64,000 nucleotides of DNA, taken from NCBI GenBank assembly GCA_045636865.1, contig JAZTYJ010000019.1:1-64000 (forward strand). Reading direction: 5' to 3'. The DNA comes from SIG480 sp045636865. Its GTDB lineage: Bacteria; Bacillota; Clostridia; Oscillospirales; JAAYXM01. Made by a program: the position numbers and the translations under genes. The stretch's first letter is position 1; each line of letters opens with the position of its first letter. A model generated the notes under the pieces. That model was not told where the DNA came from, searched no databases, and saw nothing but the letters and a program-made list of their open reading frames with translations. Below are positions 56,747 through 64,000 of the stretch, one piece after another.

Positions 56747-57511
56747 TTGAGTAAATATTCAGGATTTTTAAGTAAAGTCGCAAAAAGCGGATTTTACATA
56801 ATCCTCTTCCTCTGCATTTCTGCAATAGGAATTTCGGGTTATGTGATGTATGTCGCGCGCGATGCGGCAAAGGATGTCAGGGAGGAAATTGAGACGCAGG
56901 GGGTTCTTGAGATTCCTTTCCCCGATTATGACGAACCGGACTTTGATACGGGTGAGGTCTTATCGGACATTGAGAATAAAACGGACTACGATACCGAAGA
57001 GACAATGTCAGAGCAGATAAAACAAAAGGAAGAGGCTGAAAAAGAGCCTGTAAGTAAAAAGGAGACTCCGCAACCCGTTGAGAAAAAACAGGAGGCAGTT
57101 TATACCGTTGCCCTTGGCGGAGCAATAACGACTCCGTTTTCGGGAGAGGAGCTCATAAAGAGCAAAACGATGGACGACTGGCGCATCCATCAGGGTGTTG
57201 ATATAAAAGGTGAGCTCGGTGCCGAAGTGAGAGCGATTTGTGACGGCGAAGTGTCGGAAGTGAAGAGGGATGAAATGCTCGGGTGCGTTGTTAAACTCAC
57301 GCATAAGGGCGGAATTTGCAGCATATATGCAAATCTTTCAGAGGACATTCCCGTTGCGAAGGGCGATGTGATAAAGGGGGGCGACGTTGTCGGAAAAGTG
57401 GGCAACAGTGCGCTTTCCGAGTGTCTTGACGAGCCGCATCTGCATCTTGAGGTGACGGAAAACGGAAAGCATATTGACCCGCTCTCACTCTTCCCGGCGG
57501 GAGAGGATTAA
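56747..57511 (+). CDS. M23 (LytM-type) peptidase domain protein, 254 aa
   Basis: Membrane-anchored peptidoglycan endopeptidase. Short basic start, one hydrophobic segment (about 16-36), an acidic Glu/Lys/Pro linker of about 75 residues, then a LytM domain (about 120-250). The domain has WRIHQGVDIKGELGAEV (first His and Asp ligands), VVKLTHKGGICSIYANL and PHLHLEV (HxH). All four zinc/catalytic positions appear kept, so it may be active, unlike many SpoIIQ-like members. TTG start eight bases after GGAGGTG, which lies within the ychF terminator. Confidence 0.88.
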   Translation: MSKYSGFLSKVAKSGFYIILFLCISAIGISGYVMYVARDAAKDVREEIETQGVLEIPFPDYDEPDFDTGEVLSDIENKTDYDTEETMSEQIKQKEEAEKEPVSKKETPQPVEKKQEAVYTVALGGAITTPFSGEELIKSKTMDDWRIHQGVDIKGELGAEVRAICDGEVSEVKRDEMLGCVVKLTHKGGICSIYANLSEDIPVAKGDVIKGGDVVGKVGNSALSECLDEPHLHLEVTENGKHIDPLSLFPAGED

Positions 57512-57521
57512 GAAATAAAAG

Positions 57522-57565
57522 TTGTCAAAATCTTGTCAAAAATTAATTAAAAATTGTGCTATAAT
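57522..57565 (+). promoter_or_regulatory. Extended -10 promoter before the prophage-like genes
   Basis: TGCTATAAT (57557-57565) is an extended -10. TTGTCA occurs twice, at 57522 and 57533, as direct repeats TTGTCAAAA 11 bases apart, the nearer 21 bases upstream of TATAAT. The repeats could be a regulator site. The layout copies the promoter at 537-569. Confidence 0.6.
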
Positions 57566-57577
57566 ACAGATAATACG

Positions 57578-57611
57578 AAAAGCGTACACATTTAGTTGTG
57601 TGCGCTTTTTT
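57578..57611 (+). terminator. Hairpin with T-tract in the 5' leader of the terminase operon
   Basis: AAAAGCGTACACA (57578-57590) pairs with TGTGTGCGCTTTT (57597-57609), one G-U, followed by TTTG. It ends 67-100 bases beyond the peptidase stop and so may end that transcript, yet lies a few bases downstream of the promoter at 57560. Confidence 0.75.
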
Positions 57612-57633
57612 GTATTCGAAAGGAGGTGAGACA

Positions 57634-57909
57634 ATGGCAAAAAGGCGAACTTCAATAAAGAGAGAACTTCAAAAAATTGTGCGCAGAAGACTCTCTGATG
57701 AGGAGCTTTCGGAAAAAGGAATACCGATTTTCGGTAGGAAAAGCGCAAGCGTTATTGAGGCGCTCGCGCTGGCTCAGGTGAAAAAGGGACTTGAGGGTGA
57801 TCTGAAGGCTGCGATGTTTATTGAAGAGCTTCTTGGCACGGCAGAGGATGACGGTGCGCAGTCATACGATGTTGTTGTCAGAGTTGTCGGCGGGCAGAAT
57901 GGAAATTAG
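57634..57909 (+). CDS. Putative phage terminase small subunit or accessory protein, 91 aa
   Basis: Very basic N terminus (MAKRRTSIKRELQKIVRRR) followed by SASVIEALALAQVKKGLEGDLKAAMFIEELLG. A similar pattern, an A-x-A-x-A-Q-x-K-K-A/G-x-x-G-D-x-K-A block, marks small proteins that precede large terminases in Clostridia phages. It overlaps the large terminase by 11 bases. RBS AAGGAGGTGAG. The role is inferred mainly from position. Confidence 0.65.
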   Translation: MAKRRTSIKRELQKIVRRRLSDEELSEKGIPIFGRKSASVIEALALAQVKKGLEGDLKAAMFIEELLGTAEDDGAQSYDVVVRVVGGQNGN

Positions 57910-59209
57910 TATCACAAAACGTCAGAGCGACTTTATAAATGCTACGGCAGGCGAGGTGCTTTTCGGCGGCGCGGCAGGCGGAGGAAAATCCTACGGTCAG
58001 CTTGTTGACGCGCTTCTGTTTGCGCTTAAGTATCCGAAATCAAAGCAGCTCATATTGAGACGGACTCTTCCTGAGCTTGAAAAATCACTTGTAAGGTGTG
58101 CGCTTGAAATTTATCCGAGGGATATTTTTACTTACAAGTCAGCAAAGCACGAGGGAATTTTCAAAAACGGCTCAATTATTGATTTCGGGTATTGCGATAC
58201 CGAGAACGACGTTTACAGGTATCAGTCTGCAGAGTATGACGTGATCCGTTTTGACGAACTGACTCATTTTACGGAGCAGATGTACGTTTATCTGATTTCG
58301 AGAGTGCGAGGTGCGAATTCGTATCCGAAGCAGATAAAAAGTTCAACGAATCCGGGTGGTATCGGACATTCGTGGGTGAAGTCAAGATTCATAGACATAG
58401 GGAGCCCTGATAAGGAACATCTCGGAAGAATTTTCATTCCGTCAAAGGTGCGGGACAATTCTTTCCTGATGAAAAAGGATCCGGGGTACATAAAACGCCT
58501 TGAGAAACTGTCGGGAAAGGATAAGGAGGCGCTTCTTTACGGAAACTGGGATATCTTTGAAGGACAATACTTCACCGAATGGCGACGAGAGATTCACGTG
58601 ATTGAGCCGTTTGAAATTCCGAAGGAGTGGCGGAGATATTTCGTTATGGACTATGGGCTTGATATGCTCGCGGGGTATTGGATTGCGCTTGATACAAACG
58701 GAAGGGCGTATGTTTACCGTGAGGTGTATCAGAGCGGGCTCATAATTTCTGCTGCGGCAAAGAGGATACTTGAGGTTTCGGATGAAAAGGTCTACGCATC
58801 CCTCGCGCCTCCGGATCTGTGGAACAGACGTCAGGATACGGGAAAGAGTGCGGCAGAGATTTTTGCAGAAAACGGCATAAAGCTCATTGCGGCGAAAAAT
58901 GATCGCGTACAGGGGTGGTATAACCTTAAAGAATGGCTCTCACCCTATGTCGATGAGACGGGGTATATGTGCGCTTCCCTGCGGATTTTTTCAAGCTGCA
59001 AAAATCTTATAAGGACTCTTCCTGCGCTTTCGATATCATCCCAAAATCCCAATGATGCGTCAACCACTCCGCATGAGCTTACTCACGCTCCGGATGCGAT
59101 ACGCTATTTTGTCGCAGGGAGACCGGCACCTGCGATGAGACAGCGCGAAGAAGAAAGTATTACGCCGGAATTTGAAAGGCAGGTTGAAGACCTGCTTGAA
59201 TTTAACTGA
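57899..59209 (+). CDS. Phage terminase large subunit, 436 aa
   Basis: DNA-packaging motor ATPase-nuclease. Walker A region FGGAAGGGKSYG (about 22-33), Walker B YDVIRFDEL, the coupling-type KSSTNPGGIGHSW, then the RNase-H-like nuclease half with FVMDYGLDM (Asp), and THAPDAIRYFV near the C terminus (Asp), typical of terminase large subunits. ATG 57899 gives MEISITKRQSDFIN; the longer frame overlaps the small gene and lacks support. Complete and without frameshift. Confidence 0.93.
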   Translation: MEISITKRQSDFINATAGEVLFGGAAGGGKSYGQLVDALLFALKYPKSKQLILRRTLPELEKSLVRCALEIYPRDIFTYKSAKHEGIFKNGSIIDFGYCDTENDVYRYQSAEYDVIRFDELTHFTEQMYVYLISRVRGANSYPKQIKSSTNPGGIGHSWVKSRFIDIGSPDKEHLGRIFIPSKVRDNSFLMKKDPGYIKRLEKLSGKDKEALLYGNWDIFEGQYFTEWRREIHVIEPFEIPKEWRRYFVMDYGLDMLAGYWIALDTNGRAYVYREVYQSGLIISAAAKRILEVSDEKVYASLAPPDLWNRRQDTGKSAAEIFAENGIKLIAAKNDRVQGWYNLKEWLSPYVDETGYMCASLRIFSSCKNLIRTLPALSISSQNPNDASTTPHELTHAPDAIRYFVAGRPAPAMRQREEESITPEFERQVEDLLEFN

Positions 59210-59220
59210 GGAGATTATAT

Positions 59221-60555
59221 ATGAATAAAGAGAATTTAAAGATAACAAGTTATAAAAGCTCGATTTCAGAGCTGCCTGATTATCCGTCTGATAAAGGGTA
59301 TAGCGCAAGACAGCTTAAAGAGCTCTTTGACGCGCGAAGCGATGGTGAAATCAAGGAAAAGCATAATGCGCTTGTCGATGCCTTTGCGGAAGCCGAAGAC
59401 AAGTCGTCAAAGCATATTGAAAATCGTGATAACCCGCATAGCATTACAAAGGCGCAGATAGGACTCTCAAACGTTGATAACACATCTGACATGGATAAGC
59501 CGATAAGCAATTCGGCGAAGGCTTTGTTTGATGAACTTTCAGAACGCATAGAAGGAGTTGACGAGTTTCGGAAACATTGTGGAAAAAATGATAATCCGCA
59601 TGGTGTTACAAAAGAACAGTTAGGTCTTTCGAATGTTGACAATACTTCCGATGCGGATAAGCCGATGAGCGAAAAAACCCGCAGATACATAGACGAGTTG
59701 AATTGGAAAAATGCCCCGAAAAACAAGCTTGATTATGCAGAGGAGCATAATATCCGCGATTGTACAGACGGCGTCTTTGCGGAAATCAGCCTCGTCGGTA
59801 AAAGTGTGCAGAATGCATTGCCGGGTGTCTCAAACAATGTTGAATTTGAGAGTGTTGAAAATCCGACAATCACACTCAGATCTACACCATCTGCTGTTGA
59901 AAAGAAAGAGGTAACATTTCAGGGGATCACTTTGCATGGCATTATGAATTTCGGTGATGTGTGGATTTGTCGCGATGAAATTAATATGTCAGACGGACGG
60001 GTAAAGCTGATTCGCCGATGCGGCATAATTGAGGACGCGAGCACTCTCGGTTGGGTCGCAGGCGATAAAACGGGTGTGTATTACGCAGAGCTTGATGTAT
60101 TCTATATGGGTGACGGCGTTGGATCATTCGGATATTGTACATCATATCGTTACGGCTTTGCCGACACTCAAAATACATTCAACGCCGGAAGTAATCAGAT
60201 TTCGGCAGGCGGAAAAAGCTATATTGTGTTCAATACAGATGTCGAGACACTTGATCAGTTTAAAAGATCCATGGAGAATCAAAAGATATTGTACGCTTTG
60301 GAAAATCCGACGGAAACAGATTTGACGGAAACCGAAGCAGGTAGGGCTTTGTGCGCGCTGCGTACGAAATATCCTGAAATTTATATTGCTTCAAATACCG
60401 ATTTGAGCATTACCTATGCGTGTGATATTCGCACTTTTTTGGAGGATATGAAGAAAACGACCTCGGATTTGGGTGCATGCACAAATATGCTGTCGGGCGA
60501 TATGGAGTTTTTGCGCGAGAGAATCGACATAATCGAATCAAGGATATTTATGTGA
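59221..60555 (+). CDS. Phage tail-fibre-like protein with repeat motif, 444 aa
   Basis: Two copies of the motif N-P-H-x-x-T-K-x-Q-x-G-L-S-N-V-D-N-T-S-D-x-D-K-P occur, near residues 69-93 and 123-147. This motif recurs in phage tail fibres and collar proteins, where it forms intertwined shaft segments. The rest is beta-rich (residues 190-360) with a helical end (EDMKKTTSDLG...RERIDIIESRIF) that may trimerise. Its place right after the large terminase is unusual for a fibre gene. Confidence 0.72.
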   Translation: MNKENLKITSYKSSISELPDYPSDKGYSARQLKELFDARSDGEIKEKHNALVDAFAEAEDKSSKHIENRDNPHSITKAQIGLSNVDNTSDMDKPISNSAKALFDELSERIEGVDEFRKHCGKNDNPHGVTKEQLGLSNVDNTSDADKPMSEKTRRYIDELNWKNAPKNKLDYAEEHNIRDCTDGVFAEISLVGKSVQNALPGVSNNVEFESVENPTITLRSTPSAVEKKEVTFQGITLHGIMNFGDVWICRDEINMSDGRVKLIRRCGIIEDASTLGWVAGDKTGVYYAELDVFYMGDGVGSFGYCTSYRYGFADTQNTFNAGSNQISAGGKSYIVFNTDVETLDQFKRSMENQKILYALENPTETDLTETEAGRALCALRTKYPEIYIASNTDLSITYACDIRTFLEDMKKTTSDLGACTNMLSGDMEFLRERIDIIESRIFM

Positions 60556-60570
60556 TGAGAGGTGGAAAAG

Positions 60571-62697
60571 GTGGCTAAGAAGAATCAAAATCAAAACGCG
60601 GTTTATGCGAAAAAATACACAAGTTTTCTTGGTGTTGATTTTTCAAAGGATGCCTCGATGGTAGACGACAGGCGAAGTCCTGATGCGCAGAACGTGATTT
60701 CTGATCTTGACGGACTTCCCGAGAAGAGAGTCGGTTGGCGCGTCCTTGAAAACTTTGAGGGCAGAATAAACGGGATTTTCAGCTTCGTTACAGAAGAAGC
60801 CCGGTGTACGATTGTTCACGCCGGAGATAAAATTTTTAAGCTCCGCGACGGTGAGCGAGAGGAACTGTATTCGGGATGTGCCGACAACATCTCATGCGGA
60901 AAGCTCTTCAAAGGAAAACTCTATATCCTGACGGGAAGCGAGTATCTCGTTTTTGACGGCGAAAAGTGTGTGCGTGCAGAGGAATATGACGAAATGTATG
61001 CTCCGATAACGCAGATTAACGGTGCGCGAATTCCTATATGTGAAGACGGTGACATAATTAATGAGTATCATAATAGTGACTTCAGAAAATGGATTAAAGA
61101 AGGCGTTTTGCCGGATGTAAACAACCCTATAATCCCCGATGAAGTTGAGCTCAATCTCATCTCGGGGAGAAGAAGAAACACCTTTGAGAGTACCGGACAT
61201 TATAACGCGTTCATTCTTGACAGCAAAATAGATCCGGGAAGTCGCGTGGTTATGAAAAATATTTCCACAGGAGAAGTTATCTTTGATATTGTTTTTTCGG
61301 ATAAAGAGCAGCTTCAGGATGATTACTATTCGGTTTATGAAAACGTGGAAGACGAAAATTTGTATACCAGTTATGAAGGTGCACTGGTCAAAATTGAAGG
61401 CTACATCAATAAAGATGCGATGCTTCCAATTGAAGAAAAAATATATTCGGTTGAGTATCTTTATATTGGAAACTCTGAAAGAAATAACTGCGGATTTGTT
61501 GCGTGTCGTCCGCGCAGTGTAAAAAGTGCGAGTGATGGAATTGATGAAATTTCGGTAGAATACACACATAAAATAGATGGCTATACAGAGAGAATAGACA
61601 AATGCCGTTTTATGGACGTGTTTGAAAATCGTGTCTTTTTCTCCGGTAACCCTGACTATCCGAATGTTGAATGGGCATCTGGAGTGAATGACCCCCTTTT
61701 TGTGCCCGACATAAATTACACGGAGATAGGTCTTGATTCAAGTCGGATAATGGGTTATCTCCGTGTAGGTGCCGAACAGGCAATAATCAAGAGCGACGGC
61801 GACGGTTCAACTACATATATGCGCTCATACCAGAGTCTGTCGGATGGAGAGGTTATCTTTCCGATAAAACAAGGAATAAGCGGACTTGGAGCGATATCGT
61901 CACGTGCGATGACAACATTTCTTGATGACCCTGTTTATCTTACGCGAAACGGAGTTTATGCAATCGCGCAACAGGATATTTCGAGCGAACGTGCGCTGTG
62001 TATGCGCTCAACCCGAGTAAACGGCAAATTGCTATTTGAGAAAAATCTCGAAAACGCCGTGATGTGTGAGTGGGATGGATATCTGATTCTTTGCGTAAAC
62101 GGGAAATGTTTCGTCGCGGATGCTTCTAAAAAGTCGTATTCGGGAAACAAGACGTCAACATTTGAATATGAATGGTATTTCTGGACGAATATTCCTGCGC
62201 GCGTTCTTTGTGAAAGCAAAGGGACTCTTTTCTTTGGTACGGATGACGGACGTCTTTGTTGTTTCAATAGCGATATGAAAAACGAAAGAGGCGAAATTTT
62301 ATCATCTGCATATACAGATAATGGAAATGCCATCTGTGCGATATGGTCAACCCCGCTCTCGGATGACGGGGACTTTACGTGTCTTAAAACGATGCTTAAA
62401 AAAGGCTCGGGAGTTTTTCTTAAGTCGTATAACAGGTCGGGAGTTTCCGTAGCGATAAAAACCGATTCGGAAGATGTAGGTGAAATTACAGAGAAAAACG
62501 CGGGAATATTCAATTTTGAGGACCTTGACTTTGAAAATTTCACCTTCAATACATCGTCGTATACGGTGGTACCGTTCAACAGAAAGGTTAAAAAGTACAA
62601 AGCGATACAGATAGTTTGCAAAAACGACAAACCAAACCACGCCTTTGGAATAGGCGGAATAATAAGAAAATATTTTTATGCAAAAACAGACAAATAG
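60571..62697 (+). CDS. Large phage structural protein, beta-propeller-like, 708 aa
   Basis: No firm family. It begins FLGVDFSKDASMVDDRRSPDAQNVISDLDGLPEKRVGWRVL, a type of start seen in podovirus-like tail-tube or 'stabilisation' proteins that list sampled loci of the virion. Repeated strand-turn units such as KLFKGKLYILTGSEYLVFDG, MEWASGVNDPLFVP and GTLFFGTDDGRLCCF suggest a beta-propeller. GTG 60571 is eight bases from AGAGG; GTG 60562 is inside that site. Probably a tail hub or nozzle component. Confidence 0.65.
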   Translation: MAKKNQNQNAVYAKKYTSFLGVDFSKDASMVDDRRSPDAQNVISDLDGLPEKRVGWRVLENFEGRINGIFSFVTEEARCTIVHAGDKIFKLRDGEREELYSGCADNISCGKLFKGKLYILTGSEYLVFDGEKCVRAEEYDEMYAPITQINGARIPICEDGDIINEYHNSDFRKWIKEGVLPDVNNPIIPDEVELNLISGRRRNTFESTGHYNAFILDSKIDPGSRVVMKNISTGEVIFDIVFSDKEQLQDDYYSVYENVEDENLYTSYEGALVKIEGYINKDAMLPIEEKIYSVEYLYIGNSERNNCGFVACRPRSVKSASDGIDEISVEYTHKIDGYTERIDKCRFMDVFENRVFFSGNPDYPNVEWASGVNDPLFVPDINYTEIGLDSSRIMGYLRVGAEQAIIKSDGDGSTTYMRSYQSLSDGEVIFPIKQGISGLGAISSRAMTTFLDDPVYLTRNGVYAIAQQDISSERALCMRSTRVNGKLLFEKNLENAVMCEWDGYLILCVNGKCFVADASKKSYSGNKTSTFEYEWYFWTNIPARVLCESKGTLFFGTDDGRLCCFNSDMKNERGEILSSAYTDNGNAICAIWSTPLSDDGDFTCLKTMLKKGSGVFLKSYNRSGVSVAIKTDSEDVGEITEKNAGIFNFEDLDFENFTFNTSSYTVVPFNRKVKKYKAIQIVCKNDKPNHAFGIGGIIRKYFYAKTDK

Positions 62698-62714
62698 AAA
62701 GGATGAATAAAATT

Positions 62715-63539
62715 ATGGCAACAACACAGGTAACTTATCAGGATCCGTACGGAAAATCGGCAACAGGATGGATAATCGACGGAAAAACATTTAAAGATTC
62801 ACAAGGAAAAGAACGAATAGACATCGGCTCTGTTGTACCCACCGCCGGCGGAACGTATGTCTACACAGGCGAAGGCGGAGTAAAAACTCCCGGAAGTATG
62901 GTGAGCGATATCAGCAGGGAGTATCAAAAACTTGGGATAGGTCTCAAAGACGGATATGACGCAAAGGTGCAGGCAATAGACCTTGCAACACAGAACAGAG
63001 GTCAGCAAATCGAGAGACAGAAGCAGTTGGCAAATCAGAGATACATTGATGCAAACAGAAGTGCGTATAATGCGTATATAGCGGCATCAAACCCATACGG
63101 TGCGGCAGGTGAGCAACTTGCAAAGCTCGGCCTTGCAAATTCCGGCTACGCAGAAAGCTCAAAGCTGAAGCTTGCAAGCGCCTATCAGCAGGCACTTTCT
63201 GAAAATGAAAGACAGAAAAATGATTATTTAAATGAGCTTGAAGCGGCGTATATTGATGCAAAGTATCAGGGTGATATCGAAAAGGCAAACGCCCTTGCGG
63301 ATTACCACAACCTTGTTTATAATCACGGAATTGATACGGCAGAAGCAATTATGAATATGCAGCTTCGCGCGTATGATTCGGGAAATGCAAGAAATAAGGA
63401 AATATGGGACCGCCAGAATGCCGCTGCCGAGCGCGAGCGTGATGATTATTACAAGAAGTGGCAGATGGCATACAATCTTAAAAAAAGCGGTCTCACCACG
63501 GCTGAAATCGAAGCTGTTATGGCGAATATAGGGTGGTAA
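62715..63539 (+). CDS. Putative virion-associated protein, 274 aa
   Basis: Unknown function. A short N-terminal beta-like part (GWIIDGKTFKDSQGKERIDIGSVVPTAGGTYVYTG) is followed by long Ala/Gln-rich helices with coiled-coil character (YDAKVQAIDLATQNRGQQIERQKQLANQRY...). GLANSGYAESSKLKLASAYQQALS resembles a stretch recurring in phage structural proteins next to portal genes. ATG 62715 is 12 bases after GAAAGG; ATG 62703 would abut that site. Sits between the large structural protein and the portal. Confidence 0.55.
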   Translation: MATTQVTYQDPYGKSATGWIIDGKTFKDSQGKERIDIGSVVPTAGGTYVYTGEGGVKTPGSMVSDISREYQKLGIGLKDGYDAKVQAIDLATQNRGQQIERQKQLANQRYIDANRSAYNAYIAASNPYGAAGEQLAKLGLANSGYAESSKLKLASAYQQALSENERQKNDYLNELEAAYIDAKYQGDIEKANALADYHNLVYNHGIDTAEAIMNMQLRAYDSGNARNKEIWDRQNAAAERERDDYYKKWQMAYNLKKSGLTTAEIEAVMANIGW

Positions 63540-63542
63540 GCT

Positions 63543-63743
63543 ATGGTCTGGAATCTTATATTTATGTTTTTTGGCGCGCTTATCTTCGGCGCCGGAATGC
63601 TCTTTGAGAGAGATTCGCTTTTTGTGCCGGAGGAAGAAAAGGAAGATGCAGAAGAAAACATCCCCGAGGGTGTGTTAAGACAATGGGAAAACCTTCTCGG
63701 ATATGACGGAAATGAACAGGAGGAATACGATGAGAATATCTAA
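63543..63743 (+). CDS. Small acidic membrane protein of the prophage-like module, 66 aa
   Basis: One hydrophobic segment at residues 3-22 (WNLIFMFFGALIFGAGMLF) and a strongly acidic tail (EEEKEDAEENIPEGV...). It starts three bases after the previous stop with GGTGGTAAG upstream, and overlaps the portal start by 14 bases. Function unknown. Confidence 0.6.
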   Translation: MVWNLIFMFFGALIFGAGMLFERDSLFVPEEEKEDAEENIPEGVLRQWENLLGYDGNEQEEYDENI

Positions 63744-64000
63744 AAAACCAACGGAAATCTGGAATGAGTACACAAAGGCGGTCTCCTACAACAAAGGCAT
63801 TGAGCTTTATGAAACAGTGAGAAAAAACGAAAACTTTTTCATCGGCAGACAATGGGAAGGATTAAACGCCCCCGACCTTTCAAAGCCCGTAATAAACGTT
63901 TTGCGCCGCGTTGTAAACTATTTCATCTCAATGATAGTTGCAAACGACATCGGTATTGCATTTACGCCTTTTAAGAAGGATAAAGAAATGCTGAAAAAAG
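63730..64000 (+). CDS. Phage portal protein, N-terminal part (runs off window)
   Basis: From the ATG at 63730 the frame stays open to the window end: MRISKKPTEIWNEYTKAV, then NFFIGRQWEGLNAPDLSKPVINVLRRVVNYFISMIVANDI. The N-F-x-x-G-R-Q-W ... K-P-V-I-N pattern is that of portal-protein N termini in Firmicutes phages. Only about 90 residues are seen. Its position after, not before, five other genes downstream of terminase is unusual. RBS AGGAGG inside the preceding gene. Confidence 0.78.
   Translation, partial: MRISKKPTEIWNEYTKAVSYNKGIELYETVRKNENFFIGRQWEGLNAPDLSKPVINVLRRVVNYFISMIVANDIGIAFTPFKKDKEMLKK

Noticed and set aside
57598..57633. Upstream extension of the small terminase-like gene
   Set aside because: The extension covers the hairpin and the RBS; AAGGAGGTGAG sets the start at 57634.
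59221..60555. Repeat array suggestive of CRISPR or tandem DNA repeats in the fibre-like gene
   Set aside because: There are only two copies, they are in frame and conserved at protein level; no CRISPR array or cas gene was seen anywhere in the window.

Overview
The window looks like a chromosomal segment of an uncultured, probably gut-associated member of the Clostridia (Firmicutes). Reasons seen in the sequence: strong AGGAGG-type ribosome binding sites on nearly every gene, frequent TTG/GTG starts, a cobalamin-riboswitch-controlled ECF vitamin transporter, VanW, SLH, YhbY and NptA-type proteins, and fused chorismate mutase/prephenate dehydratase. The genus cannot be fixed from this sequence alone.

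Layout. 1-0.3 kb: 3' part of the RNase P RNA gene. 0.3-5.7 kb: a 48-residue ribbon-helix-helix protein, a hairpin-rich intergenic element, methionyl-tRNA synthetase, a VanW-family wall protein and a membrane protein. 5.7-13.2 kb: a complete aromatic amino acid operon (DAHP synthase, prephenate dehydrogenase, aroB, aroA, aroC, chorismate mutase/prephenate dehydratase, then an RluA-type pseudouridine synthase). It is preceded by a consensus promoter, a 30-residue leader peptide packed with Tyr and Phe codons, and competing antiterminator/terminator structures, which together look like ribosome-mediated attenuation. 13.2-15.8 kb: mannonate dehydratase and GAPDH. 15.8-24.7 kb: a minus-strand carbohydrate-catabolism operon (TIM-like isomerase, SIS protein, long YjbQ protein, FGGY kinase, FucI-like isomerase, two tandem ceramidase-like hydrolases) facing a DeoR regulator across a promoter region with four CGAAAG repeats. 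24.7-27.7 kb: SLH protein, YhbY, tRNA-Leu(CAA), smpB, an esterase and ssrA (tmRNA). 27.8-28.5 kb: an IS200-type insertion sequence. 28.6-32.5 kb: cobalamin riboswitch, EcfT and one polypeptide fusing both ECF ATPases to a CbrT-like substrate-binding component. 32.6-38.4 kb: Na/phosphate cotransporter, DegT aminotransferase, LysR regulator and a TRAP-type transporter. 38.5-55.6 kb: a surface polysaccharide locus (sugar transferase, ATP-grasp enzymes, glycosyltransferases, polymerase, acetyltransferases, deacetylase-like protein, pyruvyl transferase, flippase, CapE/CapF-like enzymes for a 6-deoxy-L-aminosugar). 55.6-57.5 kb: YchF GTPase and an M23 peptidase. 57.5-64 kb: the start of a prophage-like packaging/structural module (small and large terminase, tail-fibre-repeat protein, large structural protein, virion-associated protein, small membrane protein, portal), running off the right edge.

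How the parts fit: the aro operon would be switched by the supply of charged Tyr/Phe tRNAs; the sugar operon by a DeoR repressor acting at direct repeats; the vitamin transporter by a cobalamin riboswitch and terminator; the polysaccharide genes are read from one promoter at 39.75 kb. The strongest candidates for something little described are the aromatic leader-peptide attenuator (Firmicutes usually use T-boxes or TRAP for such genes), the sugar operon with tandem ceramidase-like enzymes, and the A-A'-S fused ECF transporter.
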